A stretch of 64,000 bases of DNA from Marsupella aquatica (Eukaryota; Marchantiophyta), in the NCBI GenBank assembly GCA_973895155.1, contig OZ316896.1, positions 13,640,001 to 13,704,000 of the forward strand. Reading direction: 5' to 3'. The notes beneath the pieces are model-generated. The model searched no databases, was not told the DNA's origin, and was given only the letters and a program-made list of their open reading frames with translations. This document shows positions 34,901-46,452 of the stretch, piece after piece. The translations under genes were made by a program, and so were the position numbers. The first letter of the stretch is position 1. Each line of letters opens with the position of its first letter.

Positions 34901-36084
34901 CCTATTTCTTTCCTATATGCGCTTTATTTTAGTCATCACGCCCATCACACCACGTGAACTAGTTAAACTGGGCAAATCCTCAAAACGTCCTGTTTATAAA
35001 CTACACTATGGACCCTTCAAGGTCTGAATTGCCCGCTGTTACTTCGGGTGGTACTTTGTAAAATTGTCAGCCCCATCATTTTCAAATTTCTATATCAGTG
35101 TGAATTGGTTAAGGAGAACAGGCAATAACGAGATTGGGGTCTTGGCCTAGTTCACCAGACACAGGCACAAAAATGCAGGGAGTAGGCAGAACTCTGTTTA
35201 GTTTAATGCACCTGAATGTCTACTTGGTCTGTTTCTTGACCGCCCTCACTTGAAAGGAAAACTTTCTCGGATTAAGTTTCTTTACTAAGTTGTAAGTTCT
35301 CAAAGAAATAGTTCAGAACGGTTGCACTAATTGGAGCTCATCTTTTCTTCTGCTTTTGGACCGTAGAACATTTGAGTCACATTTCGTACGAATTGACTAA
35401 AGGGAAATCAGTAAGATACCAGGACGTGCTGCTCGTGCAATGTACCCCGGTTCAAAATCTTCATCTTACTCAAGAAATTGCAGGCAAGTACGAATTGCTA
35501 GTTGAACACGCAGAACCTTGACTAATTCATTCTGCCCAAGTCTCGTGAAAGATCTACTCACATCAGATGCTCAACTTTACACCAGCAATAGTATCCGGAT
35601 CCCTTGTCCAAAAATTTCTCTGCCATGAACCAAAACATTCTGAATCTCGATGAATGGAATCACTCAATCTGTTAGCGCAAAAACATAAGATCTGCCCTTT
35701 AGGGTTTAAGGGCAAAAATTTTCAATTGGCTCAGTAGCGATTCCTTGAGTTCCGTATCTATTGGCCTGTGCACTATCCATGGTAGACGAAAATTCAACAA
35801 AGTTGAAAGTTTATTAGAGCATTGTACCGTTTCGATGTCTACAAGCACTTGAAAATCTTCAAAACGGCGAAACTTCAAGCCTTCATTGACATCGGAGATC
35901 ATCAGAAATGCTACTTCCATTGTCAAGTAAAATTCTGTTATAGATTTATATGCCCAACCATCAGGAAATATGTGATCATTGAGCATCTGAAATCAATTTC
36001 GTGAAGTGAGCATATTAGACCCTTTTGACTCCACCGCAGGTCCCAGCAGTTCGTCAGGAACGTACCCCTTCACTGCAAAGAGCG
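31919..36084. other. intergenic, SAUR 1 3' side, no gene recognised
   Basis: 4.2 kb without a supportable gene. ORFs of 60-145 codons are scattered in all frames, the largest at 32747-33184, without domains. It likely includes the SAUR 1 3' UTR just after 31918. No repeat arrays were seen. Confidence 0.4.
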
Positions 36085-36158
36085 ATCCAACTATTGCCCT
36101 GCCTGTAATCACACATCAAAATGTGGCTGCATTCATTGATTGAAAGAAAAAAACAGCG
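36085..36158 (-). repeat. truncated tandem duplicate of the MITE end plus flank
   Basis: A 74-bp block (gcgatccaactattgccctg through the MITE terminus and into a poly-A run) is repeated almost perfectly in the following 74 bases, so one end of the MITE at 36179-36292 is present twice. Confidence 0.9.
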
Positions 36159-36178
36159 ATCCAACTATTGCCCTGCCT

Positions 36179-36292
36179 GTAATCACACATCAAAATGTGG
36201 CTGCATTCATTGATTGAAAGAAAAAAACTAGGGTTATCACGGTATGCAGGGGTGTCGTACATAGTATATGCCATATTTTGATGTGCAGTTAC
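36179..36292 (-). mobile_element. small MITE, about 114 bp, same family as 19689-19814
   Basis: The terminal inverted repeats are GTAATCACACATCAAAATGT and, read from the other strand, GTAACTGCACATCAAAATAT. The interior is the reverse complement of the copy at 19.7 kb (ggtatgcaggggtgtcgtac). No clear target duplication. Confidence 0.8.
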
Positions 36293-37640
36293 GGAGACCC
36301 CAACTATTGTACTCAGAAAGGTAACCAAAACAATTCGATTCTGATCGTTTACAATCCGAACATGTGAATAGTTACTCTCCCAAGTTGTCCAAAGAGTCAC
36401 CACAAGAATCCCGAGTACGATTTGAGTTTTTGCAGGAGTTTGAATACAGCCTCAAATTTAAAACTATAGAATTGGACAGTCCAAAGATTTGGCAATGTTC
36501 ACAATTTCGTAAGTAAGAGCGAACTACAAGTTTAGGGTTTCGGACAGGTACAAAAATGCACGCAGCTCGAGCAGCTCAAAAGTGCGAAGATCCTGGCCAT
36601 TCCACTGAAGATCCCACCCCCAGGCTATGGAGGTGTGCTCCTCTTGGATCAACACTGCAGAGTTGTTTCAGGTTCTTCAACAGAGCTCATCCAGAAGACA
36701 TAAAATACGAGTAACTATAAAAATTTGTGTGTAACATGAAGAACCTTTATGTTATGATTGCAATGTTATTAGGGTGTGTCAAAGCTTGGCAGTACCTGAG
36801 TTATGGCTCAGGACATAATAGGCACTTACAACCAAGGCAGAATTGTTATGGGTTACCAAAATATGTACCCCATAAGGGTGGTATGTCCAAAAAAATAAAG
36901 ACATAACCAAAGTGTACTGGAGAACTTTGACATGCCCTATTGGACCTATAGTCTAGAGTAAGACTTTACACCATGACTTTAGGGAAGTAATTGAAAGTTG
37001 GAGGTGTGGGTGAAAAACACGGAGTAGGGGCAAATGGTGCACCTTGCGAGGAGTCACTTGAACCATTTAAGCACAAATTGGTGAATGGGCAGCAGGCTTG
37101 AATGTCTTCATGTTCAAGGGCTGGCCTTTTTTTTCTTTTTCTTTTTCAAGGGCTGGCAGTTGGGGATATAGTGGGCAAATTCAGCAATTGTATTGTACCA
37201 TCCAAGTATATAACCTATCAGTGTAATATCTCATGAGAGCTTGCATCTTGTAATATTTTATGGTATCTTGAACCAAAACAAAATATTCCATATAAGATCT
37301 CCTGCCAAAGAACCAACCTATATGGGATCTCCATCACAAACAAGTTTCTCCTATAGTATTTCTAAGCTCACATTGAATCAATGAAAACTTGTGTTTGGGA
37401 TGACAAGTTTACACCATCCTTAATTGCCGAGGCAGCTGGTTTTGGGGCGTTTAGTCATTTCACTGTATGGGACCTCCTATGCTGTTTACACCAGAGCTCT
37501 ACCAAGCTTTTCAGTTTGTGGCTCTTTGGCCACTAGATCTCTTGGGCTTGTTGGCTCTTTATGTTGATTTCTCCCCTTTATTGGGTCCTCCCTTTATTGA
37601 GTCCTGTCTCTCAATAAGGCACTGTTTGTTCATTTGCAGT
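36293..37640. other. intergenic, nothing recognised
   Basis: AT-rich. The stretch 37490-37620 (agagctctaccaagcttttc) loosely resembles 28905-28990 (agagttctaccaggctttcc), perhaps fragments of one dispersed element. No coding evidence. Confidence 0.35.
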
Positions 37641-37815
37641 GATAACATGCATTTAGAATAAAACTTGTAGACTCCCAAACTAAGATAATTCTGAGACCCC
37701 ATCAGACTTCAATGATTTTGGGATTTATATGATAATATGCATTTAGAATAAAAATTTTAGACTTCCAAACGAAGAGCATTTTGAGACCCCATCAGACTTC
37801 AACTATTTGGATGGA
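37641..37815. repeat. tandem duplication, about 90 bp x 2
   Basis: Both copies contain atgcatttagaataaaa, gacttccaaac or gactcccaaac, and gagaccccatcagacttcaa. Confidence 0.88.
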
Positions 37816-38609
37816 TATCTCAATCATCCAAGTTTATGGCTCCTATTTACACCATTCCAAACCTTTAATTCAATTAAAAAATTAAGATTTCATGAGATCT
37901 ACAGTGGGAATTTTGTTCTTCTTGGTAGGATCTCAGTGCACACAGGAAACATTTTGGAATCCGAGCCGAGCAATCTAAAATCTAAAATAAAATTTGAAAC
38001 CAGCATACTATAGCGCACATGAACGCAGAGTTATACCCTTTTTCTCAAAAATTCAAAATGAGTACTAAAACGATCACTTACAGATCCCATTGATGACATC
38101 GTTGGGCAGAGTGTAGGCTACACTGCCGTTACTACTGTAGACTGTAACGCGGTTCATTTAAAAATACATTAGTTCAGCCGTTATTTAACCACCATCCTAG
38201 CTTAACCTGACTATTCAGTTTAGCATTACGAAATTTAACAGGGAAGAATCTGGGCCGCTAACAGTTCAGAGATGGCCACGATGAAACACTTTCTCATTTA
38301 ATTGGGCATCACTTATCTGCGTCAGCCACTAACCCTACATTCGCCACACTGATGCAGTAACTAGCTCCCATGGACCACAAGGTTGAACCCCCATGGACCA
38401 CATTTTCCAAAATTTGAGTTTAATTATAATAACTTGACTTTCATAGATTCAACTGTCTAGTGTTTTTCTTTAGAGGATATGCTAGAGTAGTAGCTAAGCT
38501 ACACTTCCTTCAAAGAGACAGTGAAGTTTTGGCCAGTTTGGTAGAGTTATGCATCATGGAATGCTGAGAAATAAATTCCACTAGATTAATTTTCATTGTG
38601 TTAATATGA

Positions 38610-39210
38610 AATACTAGCCCAATGCACGAAAGATGTCGAGATGATAAAAGATGTCGAGGAGAGAAAAGATATCGAGGTGAGAAAAAGATGTCAAGGTGAT
38701 AAAAGAAGTTGAGGAGAGAAAAGATGTTGAGGTGAGAAAAAATGTCGAGGTGAGCAAAAGATGTTGAGATGATAAAAGAAGTCGAGGAGAGAAAAAGATG
38801 TTGAGATGATAAAAGAAGTTGAGGAGAGAAAAAGATGTCGAGGAGAGAAAAGATATTGAGGTGAGAAAAACATGTCGAGATGATAAAAGAAGTCGAGGAG
38901 AGAAAAAGATGTTGAAGAGAGAAAAGATGTTGAGGTGAGAAAAAGATGTCGAGGTGAGAGGAAAATATGTCAAGGAGAGAATAGATGTCTAGGGTGAGGA
39001 AAAGATGTCTTGGTGGGCTAAAGATTTCAAGTGAGAAAAAGATGGCGAGATGAGAAAAAGATAGGATGTTAAGGTGAGAGAAGATCTTGAGGAGAGAAAG
39101 AGATGATGAGAAGGGAAAAGTTGTCAAGGGTGAGAAGAAAATGTTGTGGTGAGATGAAGATGTCAATATGAAAAAAGATGTCAATGCAAGGTAAAGACGT
39201 TAAGGAGAGA
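38610..39210 (-). repeat. long minisatellite, aaaagatgtcgagg units
   Basis: About 25 imperfect units of 20-25 bases (gagaaaaagatgtcgaggtg, gataaaagaagtcgaggag). The minus strand is open for 224 codons (38510-39184), giving a Ser/Phe/Leu/His repeat polypeptide, but this follows from the stop-free unit and is not evidence of a gene. Confidence 0.9.
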
Positions 39211-39527
39211 TAAATATGAAAAGGCGAGATGTGTGAACACGGCCAAAGCATCTGTATGGTCGGGATCACACATAATATGTCTCAACAACTGCATTGCAAA
39301 GCTGATAATCATGTTTTTGCCTCACCTTGACACAGTTTCTTGCATTGACATATTAGAGGAGAGCGTGAGCTAAATAGATGATGATAACCAAGGCACATGC
39401 ATTTGCACGACGCTAGGTTGAAGGTGACATCCCCACTCCTCCTCATGGCCTCCTCGCCCCCTTTCTCTTGGACTGCCGCTGCTGCTGCCGGCCCGTTCCC
39501 CCCCCCCTCTTCCACAACCAATAAAAG

Positions 39528-39733
39528 CAAGGGTGTCCAGGGCGTTTCTCTCCTTTTTCCCTCTTATTGCTTACTTATTTTCTTTATTTTCATTTCCACT
39601 TGCTTCACTTTGTCTCATACTCTCCACCTACAAGGGTGTCCAGGGCGTTTCTCTCCTTTTTCCCTCTTATTGCTTACTTATTTTCTTTATTTTCATTTCC
39701 ACTTGCTTCACTTTGTCTCATACTCTCCACCTA
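39528..39733 (+). repeat. perfect or near-perfect 103-bp tandem duplication
   Basis: Copies start caagggtgtccagggcgttt at 39528 and 39631 and both end actctccacctac. They appear identical, so the event is recent. Confidence 0.95.
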
Positions 39734-40276
39734 CATACTTATGGGATGATAATACATTATATATTCAGCCCCTCACCCATGGGTGTATCATTAATTTCCC
39801 CTCCCTACTTTGAACTCTATGGCTTCTAGTCTTGTCCCCTCATAATGGTGTCCCAAGTGCCCCTATCCCAATGACAACACATGGCACCAAGTGCCCCTGG
39901 CCATCCCAATGATAACACATGGCACTCACATGGAGTGTATGCCATATCTTCCTCTTAAAGAATCTTTGTGATATACCAAAATACTTGTCTTGTCTCTTTT
40001 GGATTAAAGAGATTACTTTTTGAATAATGAAAGGCCAGGATAAAAGAGAATATAAATACAATGGTTAGAGAATGTTCCCTCCAAAAGTGAGTTTGTAAAC
40101 GGAGGATACACCACTTTTGGTGGGATAGTGTTTTCTTAAGTCTCCTCCTTCTCTAGTTGCCTAGCCTGTGAAAAACTAAAAATTATTTTTAGACTCAAAA
40201 TCATCAAGTTATAAAACCAAAACATAAATAAAACAGTAACAATAACAATATTGTAAATTATAATATCTTTACTGAC

Positions 40277-40440
40277 ATTATAGTTAAAATTTGTATCTGG
40301 TAAATGGACCATATGTCCTGTCCTTAATTCTATACATTTTGGGGGTCCATCAATCTTTAGTGGCATAGTTAAAAGTTGTATCTGGTAAAGGGGACCGTAT
40401 GTACTTAACTCCATACATTTTGGGGGTACACCAAGCATAT
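40277..40440. repeat. diverged tandem duplication, about 85 bp
   Basis: Both copies have tagttaaaa(t/g)ttgtatctgg, gtaaa(t/g)gg, then ccatacattttgggggt or ctatacattttgggggt. Confidence 0.75.
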
Positions 40441-40704
40441 ACCTCCTGTAAGTGTTTCAGGCTCTAAGAAAATGTGTAAGAAGGTCATGATTAGGTGGAG
40501 ATATATACGTCCTGTAAGTGTTTCAGGCTCTAAGAAAATGTGTAAGAAGGTCATGATTAGGTGGAGATATATACCTCCTGTAAGTGTTTCAGGCTCTAAG
40601 AAAATGTGTAAGAAGGTCATGATTAGGTGGAGATATATACCTCCTGTAAGTGTTTCAGGCTCTAAGAAAATGTGTAAGAAGGTCATGATTAGGTGGAGAT
40701 ATAA
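40441..40704 (+). repeat. 66-bp tandem array, four near-identical units
   Basis: Units start cctgtaagtgtttcaggctc at 40445, 40511, 40577 and 40643. The only visible differences are at unit edges (cct/cgt). As 66 is a multiple of three, both strands stay open and would encode a 22-residue repeat; I treat this as incidental. Confidence 0.95.
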
Positions 40705-41001
40705 CGCGTAGTGGAGTAGTGATGGAGAGGAGAGTGAGAATTTCATGTCCGTCATTCATTCATTCGTTCCCACAACAACTTTGTAGCTGTTGGCCTCAAC
40801 TCCTCTAGGAAACATTGACGTACTCAAATAATTTCGATCCGTTCTCTTGGAAGCACTACTCCACTGAGACGTACGCATTCGATCCATGCAATAATAATTC
40901 AAGAGGGAAGAAGTGCAGCGCGAGGAACAGTCGCCGCCATGTTTATTTATGGTGTTGGGCGGTTTTCGAGCTGGTCACCATTTCGAAAAGACAAGCTTAT
41001 A

Positions 41002-41385
41002 TTTCGGAACGTTGGATTGCTTCGAGAGAATGATGGCCACTTTACTTTCAGTTGGCTTCGTTCAGTGAAATGAATGGAATCTCTCTGAGGGAATTGCTTC
41101 TGAAGACTGGGCATTGGACGACATTACATTTCGGGAACTTTGGATTGCTTCGAGAGAATGATGGCCACTTCCAGTCCGATGGCTTCGTTCCGTGAAATGG
41201 TTGGAAATTCCATGAGGGGAATTGCTTCTGAAGACCGGGCATTAGACGCCATTACAGTTCGGGACATTGGATTGCTTCGAGAGAATCATGGCCACTTTAC
41301 TTCCAGTTGGCTTTTGTTCCGTGAAGTGAATGGAACTTCCATGAGGGAATTGCTTCTGAAGACCGGGCATTAGACGCCATTCCGT
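41002..41385 (+). repeat. about 127-bp tandem repeat, three units
   Basis: Units start near 41002, 41129 and 41257 with ttcgg(g)aa/ac, then tggattgcttcgagagaatg, a tccgtgaa line, gggaattgcttctgaagac and gggcatt(a/g)gacg. Moderately diverged. Confidence 0.9.
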
Positions 41386-43090
41386 TCTGAATGCGTGATG
41401 GATGCAAGTGGAACTTGGGTGCTGGATGCTCTCTGATAACAGCAGGAAAACTTCCAGACGGTGCACTACGAGAAGATGCCAGAATGGAAGATTCTGCCCA
41501 TTCAGAAGGAAACGAATTAAAATTCACAGCAGGAGAAATTTGAGTGCACTTGAGAGATGCCAGAATGGAAGATGCTTCTCAATTCCCCGTGCAAGGGAAC
41601 GAACCAAATTTCACCACGCACCATGAGATTTGTGAGGTGAGAGACAAGAGTAAAGTGCGGCGTTTGGGTTACAGGCAGAACCGATTCACATGTTCCGTAC
41701 ATCAAGATCGGAGCGATGTACGACTGTTGTTCGAAGATGTCCAAACTGAACAAACCGTGCGCTGTTTTGATGAGTTTTGATGAGGATGAGATTGAAAGAA
41801 TGAATGCAAAAAAGCACATTTAGACAAGGTGGGACCGCGACGCTCTAGCGACGCTCTAGCTGTTATGTCCTCGAGATTGTACCATGAGCTCGAACGAAGG
41901 AAGTTCTCCATACATTGTCCAGAAGCTGACTACAGAATCTATAGCTATCCAAAAAAATAAATTATAGGAAAGAGAATAGACAAGTCCATCTCATTCATAA
42001 AATCAGAAATCTTTTACAGCTCTCTGAGAGGATTTGATCTGTCCCCACTCCCCACCTAAAACTAAATTTGGGTCAAGTCGACCATTTCACTAAATTCTGC
42101 TGATGATGATTGAATCAAAATGACTTGACCTCGGTTCAAAAATATATCAATGCCAAGTGGAACAATATGCCCACTTAAAAATTAGATCCTAACTTTTTGC
42201 GTCCCTCCGGAGAAGCTCATGCGATCTCCAGCGCTGGCACTTGACAGGAACTGCACCAGCTTCAATCGTTGCTGCTGGCTTCGCTAGCAGCATAATTTAT
42301 GCTCGAGTGGTTTGAATGACTACCAATTCTGTACTCTTATCTAATTCGTATGTTCCACTCAAGTATTGTTCTACAGTGCAACACTGAGTATCAACATTGC
42401 CTGTCTGCACGACCACATGAGGGATCAGTCCATCCTCGTGGTAGAGCAAGCAGCCTTCCGTTTGGGATGAATGATGCCTCGACCCGGCCCCCCACCCTCA
42501 GCACAAACCCAATTAAACCTCCTCTTAACCACGTGTTGTATATACAATACATCTCTAGGAACCGGCTCAAGAAAAAGCCTGCTTCACGGTTTCAGGAGAA
42601 ATGTCAGCTACACCTTTCAATTCGCATGAGGCCAGATGGTGGCATGATGGAACTGCTTCTCTCCACAGTCTAATCGTCGAACAGGGCCGCCTTTCTACAC
42701 TCATGACAATGAGCAGACAATGGGCCCACTGACGAAGGCCCCCAAAATTGATCCTCAACCCCAACGATCAAAAAATTGATCATGTTTCCAACGGAGCTGG
42801 ATCGTTCCGACGCATCACTTTCTTCACACCTGCTGAATGAGACATCCTCGCAACGAGCTCGCTGCGAGAATGATCGTGTCATTGCATTGAAGCTATCCCT
42901 CACATACGTAGAGCTGGAAGGGTCAGTCCTTAGCTCGGATGAAATGGGAAACTTGTTAGAGACTTCAGAGCCGAGGAGGATTTCGAAAGTCAGAGAGTGA
43001 AAGGATCAACAGAAAGAGGGTGGATGGCAGTAGACAGCAGGAGGGAATTCTGATTGACGGGAGGCAGCCAACGGTAGATATCTCTGTCAA
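41386..43090. other. intergenic, SAUR 2 3' side
   Basis: It includes a gatgccagaatggaagat duplication (41474 and 41556) and a small gcgacgctctagc duplication near 41836. The last few hundred bases are likely the SAUR 2 3' UTR on the minus strand. No ORF with a domain. Confidence 0.4.
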
Positions 43091-43594
43091 TCAGTAAGCG
43101 TAGAAGTCTAGAAGCTCGTCCACTTGAAGGTGCCGAGACGACGGATCATCCGTCCCTATTAACCAGAGCAAATGCTCGAAGAGAACCACCTCACACGCAA
43201 TGGTGATGCCTCCTTTCTGATCGAACCCGAACTCAGCGGCAGATCGCTCTAGCAGGCCTCTGAACAGGTTGTGCTCTAAGTAGTGAGCACCGATGACGAA
43301 TCTTCTTCTCTCCCTGCCAACAAACAACGCCAAGCAGCCGTCTGGAACGTCATCTGTGACTGCAGATCTCGCGAGATGTTTCACGCTTCTGGGACTACAA
43401 TCGGAATCTGACGCAGAACCCGACGAGCTGAAGCACGAAATCGTCTCGCCTCTCCTTTGTGCGTTCTCCTTCTCGCAGCTGACCGAAATACTCTTGTTGC
43501 CGTCGAGAGATAAATACCGGCTCTGAGAGGCCTGCGTGAACTTCTTCCACTGGCGCACAATTGACCGCATTTTGCTCAGCTTCTTGCCCGACAT
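43091..43594 (-). CDS. SAUR-family protein 2
   Basis: An intronless SAUR of 167 residues starting at MSGKKLSKMRSIVRQWKKF, the N-terminal pattern familiar from plant SAURs. The core has DDVPDGCLALFVGRERRRF, VIGAHYLEHNLFRGLLERS, AAEFGFDQKGGITIACE and [16 protein letters not shown], ending LLDFYAY. It shares the core with the SAUR at 31484-31918 and points towards it. The frame stays open upstream to an ATG at 43900 (269 residues), and ATGs near 43780 are also in frame. I prefer 43594 because the upstream part shows no family similarity. A Ser/Asp-rich linker separates the basic N-terminus from the SAUR domain and may be regulatory. Confidence 0.92.
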   Translation of the reverse strand: MSGKKLSKMRSIVRQWKKFTQASQSRYLSLDGNKSISVSCEKENAQRRGETISCFSSSGSASDSDCSPRSVKHLARSAVTDDVPDGCLALFVGRERRRFVIGAHYLEHNLFRGLLERSAAEFGFDQKGGITIACEVVLFEHLLWLIGTDDPSSRHLQVDELLDFYAY

Positions 43595-44590
43595 AGTGAT
43601 CGACCTCTGAAGCACGGACGACTGTTTCTTCGCCTGCTTGAATTGCTGCCTCCTCACAAGCAACTGCTGTAATGAAGAGTCCCTCGACGGCGAGGAACAG
43701 CACGGCGAGTCGTAGCCTCCGTCTAGGCTAGCAGCCACAGACCGCCTCACTCTGAACGGAACGCTGCACATAGACATGGAGAAATCCCTACAGACACGCT
43801 CACAGAATGAAGCAATTGCCACCAAAATCGGCTCTTCGGACAAATTCGGCACCAGAACGTACAACCCGCCAAGCTCTCCTCCCTGTCCGAGTTCCCTCAC
43901 TTCCTGAAAATCGTTGCATTCACTGTGAACGCTCAGCTGTCATCCAATTTCAACTCCGAGGTCAATGATGGTGGCGTCAACAGAAATCCTCGAAATGTGG
44001 CAAGTGCGCCGCGCATTCAGAAGCTCCTCAATTTCCTCGAAAAATTCCGAGCAGGCTACAAAACATCAGCCGCGTGGCGTCGAGTCCGTGAAGAGGACGG
44101 CAGCAGCTTCCTCCCACGCCCAACTCCCCCTCCTGATGCCAAGGATCTCTTCTCCAAACGACAGCTGCACCAAACAGTAAAAATTCACAAACAATGCGCG
44201 AGCAATGCCGAGGCCACGATGCACGCCTCTCAGTCGGCCCACCTCTATCAATCCGTCTTCCCACCGAACTGCTGGTGCGCCCAGCCAATGCTTTCCGGTG
44301 AATCTAGCGTCTAATTAAAAATTCAATCACGTTTTCGCCTGAATGCTTGCCGTGGACCGTCGTGCGTACCGATAATCTGTGCATCAGCAAAGCTTCCCTT
44401 TTCTCACAGCTTCCTTTCCAACGTCGAATGAATAATGAATCGGACCACGCCGCTTTCCAGTGTGGATGATTCTTCCGCCAGCGAGCTTATCAGCGGATTC
44501 GGACTACTATTAACTTCGCTGGGCGGATTCAACAGCTCTGTAGCAGCTCCTCCGCTCTCTCTCTCTCTCTATCTCTCTCAGTCTAATCCG
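43595..44590 (-). promoter_or_regulatory. 5' UTR and promoter region of SAUR 2
   Basis: About 1 kb on the upstream side. It has a CT run at 44556-44579 (GA-rich on the SAUR strand), a common feature near plant transcription starts. ORFs on the other strand have no domain. The exact start site is unknown. Confidence 0.4.
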
Positions 44591-44869
44591 ATCGGGACTT
44601 TAGCACTTTTTTAGTACTGTAGTAGTAGAATCTCCAACGGGACTCTTCATAGCTCCAACGATCGCGAGAATGAGGCGACAGAGAGGAGAGGGGATGATTC
44701 CGTTGAAGAGGACCCACACAAACTACACAAGCAACTGAATCAGATGAATTAGGAAAAGTTCGCCAAAGCAGCCCGCTCTTGAGGGCGCGAGCGGCCGTGG
44801 GTCCCGGTGACGGGCAGCTCCGGGCAGAGAAACTCGGGCAGAGAAACTCGGGCAGACATATACAATTTT

Positions 44870-45700
44870 CCTTGCCCGCGGGCAGGAGGTGGGTGATTGG
44901 GACAGTTGGGACTGGGGAGAGCGCAGATGCGAGCAACGACTAAAAACCAACGCAACGGGCAGAGCAGTACTCTACAGAACACGGGCATTCGAGCAGGGGC
45001 AACTGGGACGCTGTGGGCAGGACTGAAGCGGGCGCTATCCGCAGTGGGTCCCGTTTCCGGGCCAGGGCAGTGAGCTCAGGGCAGGGAAACTCGGGCAGAG
45101 TCGAACAACTTTCACTGCCCGTAGGGCAGGAGGTTGGTGACTTGGGCGACCGCAGATGCGAGCAACGACACAAAAAAACGGGTAGACCAGTGCGCTACCG
45201 AACACGGGCATTCGGGCAGGGCAACTGGGACGCTACGGGCAGGACTGAAGAATTTTACGAGTGTGCGGGAGCCTGGACGGCAGTGAGCTCCGGGCAGGAA
45301 AAACTGGGCAGGGTAGTAGAACAATTCTCATTGCCCGCGGGCAGGAGGTGGGACCGCAAATGCAGCAACGACACAAAAATTGCAACGGGCAGAGCAGTGC
45401 GCTACTGACCACGGGCATTCGGGCAGGGGCAACTGGGAGTCTGGGACCCTCTGGGCAGGACTTTTCGAGTGTGCTGGAGCCCGGAGGGCAGTGAGCTCCG
45501 GGTAGGGAAACTCGGCAGAGTCGAACATTTTTATTGCCCGCGGGCAGGAGGTGGGTGACTTGGCCACTTGGGAGAGCGCAGATGCGAGCAACGACACAAA
45601 GGAATGCAACGGGCAGAGCAGAGCACAGCAAAACCCGGGCATGCGGGCAGGGGCGGTGACTGGGAAGCATATTGGCAGGACTGAAGAGTATTTGCGAGTG
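44870..45700 (+). repeat. GGGCAG-rich tandem array, about 200-240 bp units
   Basis: Four units begin with cgggcaggaggtgggtgact-type text at about 44878, 45121, 45338 and 45540. They share gcagatgcgagcaacgac, aacgggcagagcagt, cacgggcattcgggcagggg and gtgagctccgggcag. Unit spacing shrinks from 243 to 202. The 131-205 codon ORFs here on both strands are array artefacts. Confidence 0.88.
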
Positions 45701-46452
45701 TGCTGGACGGAGTCTGGAAGGAGCCAGCGATGTCCGTCGTTTACAACTGGATTGACACACACAGAGGCTGTCCTTACCCCGACTATGTTGTCTGGACCGG
45801 ACGGCATTCCAGCAATGCAAGGGAGTACATTCTCCCCTCTCTAAGTGCACACCATCTTCTTCATTTTGGTGGCGAAACTTCTCTCTGAAATTTTTTTGCT
45901 ATATTTTTTACAAAAATTCGGTGCATTTTTTTGTCTTCCAATAGCCATTTTCCCTCCTAGCCACAGATCTTTAAAGGTTATCCTTAAATCTAGGGAGATT
46001 TGAAAGTCATCTAGTAAATAGATTAAAAAAAAAATAGTCCTAGCATCTTCTCCTTAATTAAGCAAGTGACAATCCTCACCCTGGCCAAAAAGAGAGAACC
46101 TTCAAAGTTGATGGTCACTCTCCTGGGAAGAAACATCGGGTGTGCACTTAACTAGGGTTGCACCACATCATAAGACATAAGTGAACGAACTTGAGGATTT
46201 GCATTTATGGAGAAGATTGTACATCCCTAACCTAAACGTGATCTCCTACCTCATGAGTGTAACTTTTCCTCTATGTAAAACCAAATGCACATTAACAAGT
46301 GTAAGTCAAAGGAATTCTGCAAGGAAGTGTGCTCACTTTAAATTTATCATCAAGTGCAGCCAAATTTGCATGGCAGGCATCACCGCCCAGAGTGTGCTAC
46401 CCCATCGTCAGCTTTGGCGAAGTATAGTTTCAGGAAATTGAGTTGGTGCTTA
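45701..46452. other. intergenic with dispersed-repeat fragment
   Basis: 46110-46310 loosely resembles 15240-15470. Nothing coding was supported. Confidence 0.35.

Noticed and set aside
38510-39184. 224-codon minus-strand ORF
   Set aside because: Its repetitive peptide is fully explained by the minisatellite unit; no domain is visible.
40441-40704. CRISPR-like regular repeat
   Set aside because: The units are head-to-tail with no variable spacers, and the genome is a plant's.
45233-45850. 205-codon minus-strand ORF (and 131-159 codon companions on both strands)
   Set aside because: Several overlapping open frames arise from the GGGCAG array; none has a domain.
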